From contig NZ_JAPVBH010000003.1 of the NCBI RefSeq assembly GCF_026967795.1, positions 310,001 to 374,000 on the forward strand: 64,000 bases of DNA, given 5' to 3'. This stretch comes from Modestobacter sp. VKM Ac-2986 (GTDB lineage: Bacteria; Actinomycetota; Actinomycetes; Mycobacteriales; Geodermatophilaceae). The translations under genes and the position numbers were made by a program. Under the pieces are notes generated by a model. The model did no database searches. It had not been told where the DNA came from and saw only the letters and a list, made by a program, of their open reading frames with translations. This document shows positions 1 through 8,323 of this stretch, one piece after another. The first letter of the stretch is position 1. Each line of letters begins with the position of its first letter.

Positions 1-181
1 CCTTGCGGGCCTGGCGCAGCGCGACCGCGTCGGCGGCGTCGTCCCACTCGTGGTCGACCTCGTCGGCGGTGGCGGTGCCCTCGGCGGCCGGGGTGGCGTC
101 CTCGGCGACGGGTGCGGTGGTGTTCGGCTCGGGGAGCTCGTCACCGGTGCTGGTGGGGACCTCGAGGTCGGTGGCGCTCAT
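1..181 (-). CDS. Probable primary RNA polymerase sigma factor, N-terminus only (partial)
   Basis: Only the first 60 codons lie inside the window; the gene runs off the left edge. The ATG at 181 follows a strong GGAGGAGAG ribosome site 11 bases upstream. The visible part is acidic and rich in Pro, Thr and Ala, with no predicted structure, and ends in ALRQARK. Actinobacterial primary sigma factors (RpoD/SigA/HrdB) have this layout: a disordered acidic extension leading into an ALRQARKDAEL-like stretch just before region 1.2. The sigma identity is inferred from that short match; no DNA-binding region is visible. Reading the gene to the left of the window would settle it. Confidence 0.5.
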   Translation of the reverse strand, partial: MSATDLEVPTSTGDELPEPNTTAPVAEDATPAAEGTATADEVDHEWDDAADAVALRQARK

Positions 182-321
182 GCGGGGCGGGTCTCTCCTC
201 CGATGCCGGGCGGCGTCGCCGCACCGTGAGGTGCTGGCGGAGAGGCCGGGAGTGGACGTGCACGGCGGGTGCCGGCACGGGGAGCGGCAGCGGGGTCTGC
301 AGCTGCCGCGGTCGACCTGCA

Positions 322-349
322 ACGTTAACCCTGCTCGCCGCAAGATCAA
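322..349 (-). promoter_or_regulatory. Candidate promoter of the sigma-factor-like gene
   Basis: On the minus strand TTGATC (349-344) is followed after 16 bases by TAACGT (327-322), a fair match to -35 and -10 boxes. It lies about 140 bases upstream of the ATG at 181, giving a long leader. It sits in the AT-richest patch of the gap at 182-413, which otherwise holds no gene. This rests on sequence match only. Confidence 0.3.
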
Positions 350-413
350 GCTGGCCGGTGGTTGACCTTCCCCCGAAGGTGTGCCCACGCCCGCGGGCCG
401 GCGTCGGCGGAGG

Positions 414-2528
414 TCACGGCCCGGGCTCGTCGGGGACCGAGGGCGGCAGCCGCCGGGGGCCCGCCTCGGCCGGTCGCGGCCGGTCCTGGCGGTGCAGCCG
501 GACGGCCACCAGCGCGACGTCGTCGTCCGGCCGGCCGTCGACCAGCCGCTCGACGACCAGGTCGCACATCTCCTGCAGCGGCCGGGAGCCGACCTCGGCG
601 AGCACCGCCTGCAGCCGTGCGATGCCCTCGTCGAGGTCGGAGTCGCGGCGCTCGACGAGCCCGTCGGTGAACAGCAGCACGGTGGCCCCGCGGTCGAGGG
701 TGACCACCGTCTCGGTGCGCGCGGTGTGGGGATCGACACCCAGCAGCAGGTCGGCGTGTCCCCACTGGCCGAGGACGGTGACCGTGCCGTCGGGGTCGAT
801 GGTCACCGGCGGCAGGTGGCCGGCGCTGGACCAGCGCATCCGGGTGACCGCGCGCTCGCGCTGGTCCGCGTCCTGCTCGAACCGGGCGATCCCCGCGGTG
901 GCCAGGGTGTCCAGCTGGAGCAGCTCCATCGAGGCGTCCAGGCGGCGGAGCACGTCGGCGGGGCCGGCCTCGTCGTGGGAGGTGGCGATCCCGCGCAGCA
1001 GGCTGCGCAGCTGCCCCATGGACGCCGCCGCGGCGATGTCGTGCCCGGCCACGTCGCCGATGACCAGCACGGTGGCGCCGTCGGGCTGGAGGAACGCGTC
1101 GTACCAGTCGCCGCCGATGGCCGCGGCCTCGGTCGCCGGCAGGTAGCGCACCACGATCTCGGCGTGGTCGGGCTCGGGCGGCGCGGTGAGGAAGCTGCGC
1201 TGCAGCTGCTCGGCCAGCGCGACCTGCTGGCCGTAGAGCCGGGCGTTGTCCAGCGCGAGGCCGGCCCGGGAGGCCACCTCGCCGGCCGTGGCCAGGTCCT
1301 CGGCGGTGATGCTGCCGCGCTCGGGTGCGTTGAACAGGGTGAGCAGGCCGACGGTGCGCCCGCGACCGCGCAGCGGCAGCACGACGATCGACTCCGGGTC
1401 CAGTCGGCCGATCAGCTCGTGCGCCTCACCGGGCAGGAGCACCTCCTGGACGGCGGCGGCGGCGCCGTGCTCGATGACGACCGCCCGGCCGCTGGCCAGG
1501 GCGCGGTGGACGAACGCGGAGTCGCGGAGGGAGGCCAGCCGGAGCCGGGCGTAGTCCCCGACCACCGGCCGCCAGGTCTCGTCCCGGTGCCACCAGCCGA
1601 CGTCCCGGAGCGCGCGCCGGCCGTCCTGGTCGACGAGGGTGACGATGCACCAGTCGGCCAGCGTGGGCACCACCAGCTGGGCCAGCAGCCCGACCGCCTG
1701 CTCGGTCTCCATGGTGCCGGTCAGCTGCTCGGTGACCTCAGCCAGCAGCTCCAGGCGGGCGGCGGCGCGCTCGGCCTGCTGCTGCTCCCGGTGCCGGGCG
1801 GTCACGTCGAGGAAGTAGACCGACAGCCCCTCGCTGCTGGGCCAGGCGCGGAGCTCGTACCAGCCGTCCAGCGGCGGCGGGTAGTACGCCGGGAACATCA
1901 CCGTCTCGCCGGTCTCGACCGCGCGCCGGTAGCTCTCCTCGAACGCCGAGCCGACGGCGGCCGGGAACTCGTCCCAGATGACCCGTCCGAGCAGCTCGTC
2001 GCGGCCGCGCAGCAGCAGCTGCTCGGCGGCGGCGTTGACGTGGGTGAAGCGCCACTCCCGGTCCAGGGAGTAGAAGCCGGCCGGCATCGCCTCCAGGACC
2101 CGGGTCACCCGCAGCTCGGCGTCCCGCTGGTCGGTCACGTCGTAGGCGACGCCGACCAGGCGCACCGCCTGCCCGTCGGGGCCGGGCAGCGTGCGGCCCC
2201 GGGCGGACACCCAGCGGGTGTCGCCGCCGGGCAGCAGGACCCGGTAGAGCGCGGCAAAGTCACCACCGCTGTCGATCGCCGTCCGCAGCGCCGCGGTGAC
2301 CCGGTCGAGGTCGTCGGGGTGCAGCCGGTCGTTGAAGCCGACGATGGTGTGGTCGAAGGTCTCGACCGAGTACCCGAACAGCTCGACCAGCCGGTCGTCC
2401 CAGTCCAGCCGGCCGGTGACCAGGTCCCAGTCGAAGGTGCCGATGCCGGCGGCGTCCATGGCCAGCTCGGCGCGCAGCTGGTCGGCGTCGCGGTCGTGTG
2501 CCGAGCGGGGTGTCGCGAGGTCGTCCAC
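414..2528 (-). CDS. PAS-PAS-GAF-PP2C (SpoIIE/RsbU-type) serine phosphatase
   Basis: About 704 residues. Two PAS domains (roughly 15-130 and 140-250) and a GAF domain (about 275-440) precede a PP2C/SpoIIE phosphatase domain (about 470-690). The phosphatase metal-site motifs are intact: GGDWYDAF, IGDVAGHD, FTDGLVERR and a C-terminal DDDVALVAVRL. In this family such proteins dephosphorylate anti-anti-sigma factors, switching on alternative sigma factors in response to light, redox or ligand signals read by the PAS/GAF modules. No membrane segment is seen, so it should be cytosolic. I chose the GTG at 2528 because GGGAGAGG lies five bases upstream; a GTG at 2576 is in frame but has no ribosome site. 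No anti-sigma or STAS partner gene is adjacent. Confidence 0.9.
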   Translation of the reverse strand: MDDLATPRSAHDRDADQLRAELAMDAAGIGTFDWDLVTGRLDWDDRLVELFGYSVETFDHTIVGFNDRLHPDDLDRVTAALRTAIDSGGDFAALYRVLLPGGDTRWVSARGRTLPGPDGQAVRLVGVAYDVTDQRDAELRVTRVLEAMPAGFYSLDREWRFTHVNAAAEQLLLRGRDELLGRVIWDEFPAAVGSAFEESYRRAVETGETVMFPAYYPPPLDGWYELRAWPSSEGLSVYFLDVTARHREQQQAERAAARLELLAEVTEQLTGTMETEQAVGLLAQLVVPTLADWCIVTLVDQDGRRALRDVGWWHRDETWRPVVGDYARLRLASLRDSAFVHRALASGRAVVIEHGAAAAVQEVLLPGEAHELIGRLDPESIVVLPLRGRGRTVGLLTLFNAPERGSITAEDLATAGEVASRAGLALDNARLYGQQVALAEQLQRSFLTAPPEPDHAEIVVRYLPATEAAAIGGDWYDAFLQPDGATVLVIGDVAGHDIAAAASMGQLRSLLRGIATSHDEAGPADVLRRLDASMELLQLDTLATAGIARFEQDADQRERAVTRMRWSSAGHLPPVTIDPDGTVTVLGQWGHADLLLGVDPHTARTETVVTLDRGATVLLFTDGLVERRDSDLDEGIARLQAVLAEVGSRPLQEMCDLVVERLVDGRPDDDVALVAVRLHRQDRPRPAEAGPRRLPPSVPDEPGP

Positions 2529-2679
2529 GTCCGCCTCTCCCACCGGGTCGCCCGGCAGCGTCGAGCAGCCGTGCACCTCGGTTCGGGGTCGGCAGCCGGG
2601 CCATCCTCCCTGCCCGGAGGGCCGGGCACAACGGCGCCCGGCCGCGAGGACGGCTACGTGACCTGGACCACTGACCGGC

Positions 2680-3558
2680 TCAGAGTCCGTGGGCGGCCGC
2701 CACCAGCGGCAGCGCCGAGGCCGGTAACCCCCGGCCGTCGGGCCGTGGCCAGTGCACGCTGACCTCGTCCACCCCGGCCTCGGCCAGCCGGCCGAGGGTG
2801 TCGGCGTAGCGCTCGGCGCTCTCGAACGGCCAGTACGTCTCCAGACCGAACAGCACCGTGCGGCGCACCTCGCCGGGTGCGCGGCCCTCCTCGGCCAGCG
2901 CCTCGGTCAGCCGGGCGGACTGGTCGGCCACCGCGGTGAACCACTCCTCGGGCTCGACGGCGGCACCGAAGGGGCCGTAGGTCACCCACGCCTGGCCGTG
3001 CCGGGCGGCCAGCCGCAGCGCCTTCGGCCCGGTCGCGGCGACGGTGAACGGCAGTCGCGGCTGCTGCACGCAGCCGGGCAGCTGGTGGGCGTCGACGGCG
3101 TCGTAGAAGTCCCCGTGCGCGGTGACCACGGGCTCGCGCAGCAGCTGGTCGAGCAGGCCCAGCCACTCGCCGAACCGGTCGGCCCGCTCGCGGCGGCTGC
3201 GCGGGGCCTCGCCGAGGACCAGGGCGTCCGGGCCCTCGGTGCCCACGCCGACGCCGAGCTCCAGGCGGCCGCCGCTGAGCTGGTCGAGGGTCATCAGCTC
3301 CTTGGCGAAGGGCACCGGGTGGCGGAAGTTCGGCGAGGCGACCTGGGTGCCCAGCCGGACCCGGTCGGTGACCACCGCGGCGGCGGCCAGCAGCGGGACG
3401 GCGCCGTACCAGGGACCGTCGGCCAGCAGCGGCCAGGTGAGGTGGTCGTAGGTCCACACGGCGCGGACGCCGGCCCGCTCGGCCTCCTGCACCTCGGCGA
3501 GGAAGGTCGACACGGGGTGGCGGTCGGGCAGCACCAGCGCCGACAGGTCCAGGGTCAT
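2680..3558 (-). CDS. Luciferase-like (LLM class) flavin/F420-dependent oxidoreductase
   Basis: A 292-residue TIM-barrel protein of the bacterial luciferase-like superfamily. Family marks include the TYDHLTWPL strand near the N-terminus, RLGTQVASPNFRHPV, LDQLSGGRLELGVGVGTEGP and FTVAATGPKALRLAA. Members bind FMN or F420 and oxidise or reduce small organic substrates; the substrate here cannot be read from the sequence. Actinobacteria carry many F420-dependent paralogues, so F420 is the likelier cofactor, but that is a family-level guess. The ATG at 3558 has only a weak upstream purine stretch. It is a stand-alone gene, convergent with nothing and not in an evident operon. Confidence 0.85.
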   Translation of the reverse strand: MTLDLSALVLPDRHPVSTFLAEVQEAERAGVRAVWTYDHLTWPLLADGPWYGAVPLLAAAAVVTDRVRLGTQVASPNFRHPVPFAKELMTLDQLSGGRLELGVGVGTEGPDALVLGEAPRSRRERADRFGEWLGLLDQLLREPVVTAHGDFYDAVDAHQLPGCVQQPRLPFTVAATGPKALRLAARHGQAWVTYGPFGAAVEPEEWFTAVADQSARLTEALAEEGRAPGEVRRTVLFGLETYWPFESAERYADTLGRLAEAGVDEVSVHWPRPDGRGLPASALPLVAAAHGL

Positions 3559-3724
3559 CGGCCGGCCTGCGCAGCGGCGCGGTCGCGGGCGGGGCTGGTG
3601 AGGCGGGCGCGGGCGGGGCGGCGGGCGTCGGGGCGGTCCACGGCCACAGTCTCGCCCACCCCGCCGCGGCCCTCGCCCCGGTGCCGGGTGGGTTCTGCGG
3701 CGCGGGCCCGGGTAGGCCAGGCGG

Positions 3725-3892
3725 ATGCCCGAGATGGACCCCAAGGACCCCAGCACCCTGTACGCCGCCGGCCCGGTCGCGACCGAGCCCCCTGCCGACG
3801 ACGTCCCCGAGGACGAGGCGCCCGCGGCGTCCCCGCTGGTCGACAAGGGCGGGACCGGCCCGGGCCCCGACGACCTCGACCGGCTGCTGTGA
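3725..3892 (+). CDS. Small acidic protein of unknown function (55 aa)
   Basis: ATG at 3725, stop at 3890-3892. The reading frame is real by codon use: nearly every third position is G or C, as in the neighbouring genes. An AGGCGG stretch directly precedes the ATG. The product is acidic and rich in Asp, Pro and Ala, begins MPEMDPKDPSTLYAAG and ends PDDLDRLL, with no membrane segment or known domain. It resembles in size and character the small acidic protein at 29086. Function unknown. It could be a short disordered accessory protein; I see no neighbour that assigns a role. Confidence 0.6.
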   Translation: MPEMDPKDPSTLYAAGPVATEPPADDVPEDEAPAASPLVDKGGTGPGPDDLDRLL

Positions 3893-3990
3893 CCGGACTC
3901 CAGGAGTAGGACGCCCGCCTGCCGGGAACCCATGGACCACCCGGTGAGCAGAACCGGGTGCTGGACCGTCACCGCCCCTGGAGCGCACGC

Positions 3991-4215
3991 ATGGCCACTG
4001 CACACGACCACCTCCCCGGCCGGCGCGAGACACCGACCGCCGACCGGTCCCCCGCCGTGCGCGACCGGCAGGGCGAGGACGCGCCTCCCGGGATGCGCCA
4101 GCGGATCGCCGACGGCGGCTGGCAGCTCTACGCGCTGGAGGTGCTGGTCCTGCTCGTCGTCTTCGGGTGGCTGGCCATCACCAACATGGCCGCCGGGGGC
4201 CACGGCCCGTTCTGA
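3991..4215 (+). CDS. Small single-span membrane protein (74 aa)
   Basis: ATG at 3991 with GGAG seven bases upstream; an in-frame GTG at 3958 would add 11 residues but has no ribosome site. The first half is polar and charged. The second half carries one hydrophobic helix, LYALEVLVLLVVFGWLAI, followed by a short Gly-rich tail ending GGHGPF. An N-in single-pass inner-membrane protein is the simplest reading. It lies 64 bases upstream of the DNA ligase gene on the same strand and could share its transcript. I do not recognise a family. Confidence 0.6.
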   Translation: MATAHDHLPGRRETPTADRSPAVRDRQGEDAPPGMRQRIADGGWQLYALEVLVLLVVFGWLAITNMAAGGHGPF

Positions 4216-4279
4216 GCCCGGCCGACCGGGCCGTCGGCGCCACGACGGCCCGGTCGCCGCGGGCTGGGAGCATGACCGG

Positions 4280-5812
4280 ATGCTGCTCGCCGAGGTCGTC
4301 GCCGCGTCGGCCGCCGTCGCCGCCACCCGCTCCCGGACGGCGAAGGCCGGCCTGATCGGTGAGCTGCTGCGCCGCGCGGAGCCCGGCGAGGTCGGCGCGG
4401 TCACCGCCTGGCTGGCCGGCGAGCCGCAGCAAGGGCGGCTCGGCGTCGGCTGGCGGAGCCTGACGGCGACCGCGCACCCCCCGGCTCCGACGCCCGGGCT
4501 GACCGCGGCCGCGGTGGACGCCGCGCTGACCGAGCTGGCCGGCACGTCCGGGTCGGGGTCGGCGGCCCGGCGGGAGGCGACGGTCGGGGCGCTGATGTCG
4601 GCGGCCACGGCCGACGAGCAGCGCTTCCTCGTGCGGCTGCTCACCGGAGAGCTGCGCCAGGGTGCGCTGGAGGGCGTGGTGCTCGACGCGGTCGCGGCGG
4701 CCGCGGAGGTGCCAGCGGCGGCGGTGCGCCGGGCGTTCATGCTGTCGGGCCGGCTGCCGGAGACCGCGGTGACCGCGCTCGAGGGCGGGGTGGCGGCGCT
4801 GGAGGCGGTGCGCCTGGAGGTCGGCCGGCCTGTGCGGCCGATGCTGGCGAGCCCCGGGTCGTCGCTGGACGCCGCACTCGCAGACCTGGGCGGTGAGGTG
4901 ACCATCGAGTTCAAGCTCGACGGTGCGCGCATCCAGGTGCACAAGGACGGCGACGTCGTCCGGGTGTGGACGCGCACGCTGCGCGAGGTGACCGACGGCG
5001 TGCCGGAGCTGGCCGAGCGGGTGCGGGCGCTGCCGTGCGCGACCGCGGTGCTCGACGGGGAGACCCTCGCCCTGGACGACGACGGCCGCCCGCGGGCGTT
5101 CCAGGACACGATGAGCCGTTTCGGCAGCGACGCCGCGGACGCCGGGGTGCTGCTGAGCCCGTTCTTCTTCGACCTGCTGCACCTCGACGGCCGCGACCTG
5201 CTCGACGAGCCGCTGGAGACGCGGCTGGACGCGCTGGCCGGGTTGCTGGCGGGCGAGGAGCAGGCGCCGTTGCGGATGCCCGGCGTGCGGTCGCCGAGCG
5301 CCGAGCAGGCCGCGCAGGTGCTGGACGACGCGCTGTCCGGCGGCCACGAGGGCGTGGTGGTCAAGGCGCTGGACGCGCCGTACGCCGCGGGCCGGCGCGG
5401 GAAGGCGTGGCAGAAGGTCAAGCCGGTGCACACCCTCGACCTGGTCGTGCTCGGCGCGGAGTGGGGGTACGGGCGGCGGTCGGGGAAGCTGTCGAACATC
5501 CACCTGGGCGCGCGGGACCCCGAGGGCGGCGAGCCGGTGATGGTCGGCAAGACGTTCAAGGGGATGACCGACGAGCTGCTGGAGTGGCAGACGGCGACGT
5601 TCCCCGGACTGACGCGGGAGAGCCACGAGTGGGGCGTGCTGCTGCGGCCGGAACTGGTCGTGGAGATCGCCCTGGACGGCGCCCAGCGCAGCAGCCGCTA
5701 CCCGGGCGGGGTGGCGCTGCGGTTCGCCCGGGTGCTGCGGTACCGGCCGGACAAGGACGCCGCGGACGTCGACGACATCGAGGCCGTGCGGGCGCTGCTC
5801 GCCGGCGGCTGA
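4280..5812 (+). CDS. ligB: ATP-dependent DNA ligase, LigB type
   Basis: 510 residues, the usual length of mycobacterial/actinobacterial LigB. It seals nicks in DNA using ATP through a covalent lysyl-AMP intermediate. An N-terminal DNA-binding domain (about 1-190) precedes the nucleotidyltransferase domain. The adenylation motif KLDGARIQ starts at about K212, motif IV EGVVVK is near residue 357, motif V WQKVK near 376, and an OB-fold C-terminal domain follows. I set the start at the ATG at 4280, where homology begins; longer in-frame extensions upstream are low-complexity. It stands alone, without Ku or LigD partners, so it is probably an accessory repair ligase beside the essential NAD-dependent LigA. 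Confidence 0.93.
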   Translation: MLLAEVVAASAAVAATRSRTAKAGLIGELLRRAEPGEVGAVTAWLAGEPQQGRLGVGWRSLTATAHPPAPTPGLTAAAVDAALTELAGTSGSGSAARREATVGALMSAATADEQRFLVRLLTGELRQGALEGVVLDAVAAAAEVPAAAVRRAFMLSGRLPETAVTALEGGVAALEAVRLEVGRPVRPMLASPGSSLDAALADLGGEVTIEFKLDGARIQVHKDGDVVRVWTRTLREVTDGVPELAERVRALPCATAVLDGETLALDDDGRPRAFQDTMSRFGSDAADAGVLLSPFFFDLLHLDGRDLLDEPLETRLDALAGLLAGEEQAPLRMPGVRSPSAEQAAQVLDDALSGGHEGVVVKALDAPYAAGRRGKAWQKVKPVHTLDLVVLGAEWGYGRRSGKLSNIHLGARDPEGGEPVMVGKTFKGMTDELLEWQTATFPGLTRESHEWGVLLRPELVVEIALDGAQRSSRYPGGVALRFARVLRYRPDKDAADVDDIEAVRALLAGG

Positions 5813-5949
5813 CCGCGACGCAACCGTGGTCGGCCAACCCTTGACTGACCCGCTGCCGGCCTTCTCGACGCCTGGGACGGCAGAGCACGAAGCGACCGGT
5901 GGCCAGCTGCCCCGCTCTGATGCGCTGCCGGCCTCTGGCCTTCCCGACG

Positions 5950-6102
5950 CCGCGAGTCGGCATGTCGACTCGTCTCCTCGACGACACGTCGCCTTGAGTC
6001 CTCGTCGCCACGGAGACAGACCGACTGGTCGCCACCCCGCATGCCGACATGTCGCCATGGCGACTCCAGCGCGTGATTCCGCCACTGGTCGACGTGTCGA
6101 CC
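5950..6102. repeat. Array of CGAC-NN-GTCG palindromes in a 304-bp gene-free gap
   Basis: The gap 5813-6116 between the convergent ligase and HNH genes holds no gene. It contains five copies of a 10-base palindrome with consensus CGACNNGTCG: CGGCATGTCG (5958-5967, one mismatch), CGACACGTCG (5982-5991), CGACTGGTCG (6022-6031), CGACATGTCG (6045-6054) and CGACGTGTCG (6090-6099). Two are extended: GAGTCG/CGACTC arms at 5954-5971 and GGTCGAC/GTCGACC arms at 6087-6102. The array could fold as short hairpins or bind a dimeric protein. It may also serve as the terminator for both genes. Confidence 0.7.
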
Positions 6103-6116
6103 TGTGTGCCCGTGTC

Positions 6117-7871
6117 TCAGAAGGGTGGCGGGTCGTCGTCCGGTGGGGCGCTGCTGGTGACCCGCCGTGGGTCGGTCAGCCACTGCTGTCCGGTGAGCAG
6201 GCGCAGGCCCGGTGGGTGGGTGGTGCGGGTGACCCCGCTGGGCGTGGTCACGGACAGCGTGCCGTCGGCGGTCATGGTGAACCGCCAGCCGGGGGCGTGG
6301 GTCTTGAGCCGGTGGTGCCGTCGGCACAGGCAGCACAGGTTGCTGCAGTCGGTGACCCCGCCGTCGGCGTGGGCGTGCGCGTGGTCCAGGTCGGTGCGCG
6401 CGGCGGGGCGGCGGCAGCCGGGATGGCGGCACGTGCGGTCACGGGCGTGGACGAAGCGGCGTTGAGCCGGGGTGGGTGTGTAGCGGTCGGCCCGCGGTGG
6501 GCGATCGAGCACCGGGCAACCGCACGCGCCCGGCGGTGACTCGTCCCGCACCCGCGGACCGGACCCGCCCGTTGGCGGCTGGTCGAAGGCGGCACGACCG
6601 TCGCCCCGCTGACGTCGCTGCCCGACGCCGCGCGGGCCGGGTGGGTGCTGCGGGCAGCCGCGGCGGACCAGGCGCTGCAGCTCGGGCCGGCTGACCGTGG
6701 CGCGCAGTCCGCCGGTGACCGGGTCGACGAGGGAGATGTCCAGGTTGCCGCCGGCCGGGGCCTGCAGGCCTCCCGGGCACAGCGCGTCCAGCTGTCCGAG
6801 CAGGTCCTGCAACTGCTTGTGGGTGATCGGTGAGCCGTCCACCGAGGCGGCGTCCTCGTCGCTCGGCGCCCACGTCGGCGCTGTCGGGGTCTCGCCCTCA
6901 ACGATCGATGCACCTGGCGACGTGGCCTGCTCAGCTCCGCCGGCGCAACGCCCACCCAGGGCCGGCAGCGGCGCGATGACCTGCAGGTGCGCCGTCACCG
7001 ACGGCCGGCTGGTGTCCCACGGCCGCAGGATCAGGTCCGACAGCACGAGTGCCCGTAGCTGCCCGATCGACCGCTCGTCGCCGTCGTCCTTGGCCATGCG
7101 GGCGTAGGTGTCCACCGTCTCCCGGCAGGCTGCAGCCACCGGGGTGGGCAGGTCGGCGATCACCTCCGACATGCCGTCACCAACCGGCCGCGTCCGCACA
7201 TCAGCCGCCCGTTCAGCCCTCTTGCGTCGCCGGTCGGCCGCTGCGGAGTCCAGCGCGATCAGCGCCGCGGCCGTGCGCTCCCGCAACCGGACCGGGGTCT
7301 CCCCCGCCCGCGCCCACCCGAGTGCCTGCGCCTCCACCTCGGCCACGACAGCCGGCTCCACCGGGCCAACAGCGGCCTGAGACTGGCCGCCCAGGGCCCG
7401 CACGATCGCGTTCGCCCGCGGCTCGTCGACCAATCCATCGGCCAACTCGGCCCAGGTCGCGGGCAGCTCGTGCACCAGGGCCAGCGAACGCTCCACCAAG
7501 CCCGCCGCCAACGAGATGCCCCGCAGCATCGCCAGCTCGTCGACCAGGAACTCACTCACCCCGACCGGCACCCGGGCAGGCGACCAGCCCTCCACCCCGT
7601 GGCCGGGCTCGTCCTCGGTCAGGTCGGTCTGCGCCGGCCGCCGGGCCGCCAGCTGGGCGATCAGCACCGCGTCGTAGGCGGCCAACTGCGCGCGGCCGTC
7701 AGCGACCGCGCCCATCTCCCGCACCAGCTCGCTCTCGGAGAACGACGCCGGTGTCAGCAGCTCCGCGAGCCGCGACCGACGCCGCGTCACCCCCACCGGA
7801 GGAGGCGGCAGAGCAGGCAGGAGCTCGGCACGGTCGACGACCGTCACACCCACCCCGTAGCCGCTGAGCAC
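6117..7871 (-). CDS. DUF222 / 13E12-repeat family protein with C-terminal HNH endonuclease domain
   Basis: 584 residues. The long N-terminal DUF222 region (about 30-380) is the 13E12-repeat domain found in many paralogous copies in Mycobacterium and Geodermatophilaceae genomes. An HNH nuclease domain follows near 495-550: RDRTCRHPGCRRP, then DLDHAHAHADGGVTD, then CRRHHRLKTH, holding both zinc-type cysteine pairs and the HNH catalytic histidines. It is predicted to cut or nick DNA, but no biological role is established for the family. The GTG at 7871 gives the full frame; the GTG at about 7845 is an alternative and neither has a good ribosome site. It is bracketed by palindromes downstream and by tandem repeats upstream. 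Confidence 0.85.
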   Translation of the reverse strand: MLSGYGVGVTVVDRAELLPALPPPPVGVTRRRSRLAELLTPASFSESELVREMGAVADGRAQLAAYDAVLIAQLAARRPAQTDLTEDEPGHGVEGWSPARVPVGVSEFLVDELAMLRGISLAAGLVERSLALVHELPATWAELADGLVDEPRANAIVRALGGQSQAAVGPVEPAVVAEVEAQALGWARAGETPVRLRERTAAALIALDSAAADRRRKRAERAADVRTRPVGDGMSEVIADLPTPVAAACRETVDTYARMAKDDGDERSIGQLRALVLSDLILRPWDTSRPSVTAHLQVIAPLPALGGRCAGGAEQATSPGASIVEGETPTAPTWAPSDEDAASVDGSPITHKQLQDLLGQLDALCPGGLQAPAGGNLDISLVDPVTGGLRATVSRPELQRLVRRGCPQHPPGPRGVGQRRQRGDGRAAFDQPPTGGSGPRVRDESPPGACGCPVLDRPPRADRYTPTPAQRRFVHARDRTCRHPGCRRPAARTDLDHAHAHADGGVTDCSNLCCLCRRHHRLKTHAPGWRFTMTADGTLSVTTPSGVTRTTHPPGLRLLTGQQWLTDPRRVTSSAPPDDDPPPF

Positions 7872-8059
7872 ACCTTGAATTTAGGCCAGGGGTACGACAG
7901 TTCTGAGGGTTCCGCGGACACCTGACCAGCCACTTCATCCATCGTCTGGCGTCGTCGGCGCACCGCCGTCCCGCGGAGCCGACCCAGGCGCGAGGCCCTG
8001 CGCGGAGGTCAGGACGAGGTGGCGCCCAGGCTCCGCCAGCCGCTCACACCGCACCGCCC

Positions 8060-8289
8060 GTCCCGCACGACCGGCCGAGACACACGACAGGCACGGGCAC
8101 ACACCCGCCTCCCTGCTCCGCCGGCCGACCACACCGTCGTCCCGCACGACCGGCCGAGGCGCACGACCCGTCGGGCACACACCCCCCTGCTCCGCCGGCC
8201 GACCACACCGACGCCACCGCCCCCGACGACCGGCCGGGCCGCCCGCACCGCCGTCACCGCCCCGGACGACCGGACGAGGCGCACGACCC
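8060..8289. repeat. Degenerate tandem repeat, about 79-bp unit, in a 452-bp gene-free gap
   Basis: The gap 7872-8323 upstream of the HNH gene has no supportable gene. GTCCCGCACGACCGGCCGAG occurs at 8060-8079 and again at 8139-8158, a 79-base period, and the intervening sequence (GGGCACACACCC, then CTGCTCCGCCGGCCGACC) also repeats. Two further degenerate copies of the GACGACCGGNCG core lie near 8225 and 8264, the last followed by the same GGCGCACGACCCG seen in copy two. The divergent promoters of the flanking genes must lie inside or next to this array. No transposase or attachment site is seen. Confidence 0.65.
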
Positions 8290-8323
8290 GCGCGAGCGTC
8301 GGAGGAGGCGGCAGGATGCGGTC

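Noticed and set aside
2680-5559. A 959-codon open frame on the minus strand
   Set aside because: Only the last 292 codons match a protein family; the rest lies opposite the DNA ligase gene and is a product of high GC content.
7872-8323. Open frames on both strands in the gap before the HNH gene
   Set aside because: They are short, run through tandem repeats, and have no ribosome sites or recognisable domains.
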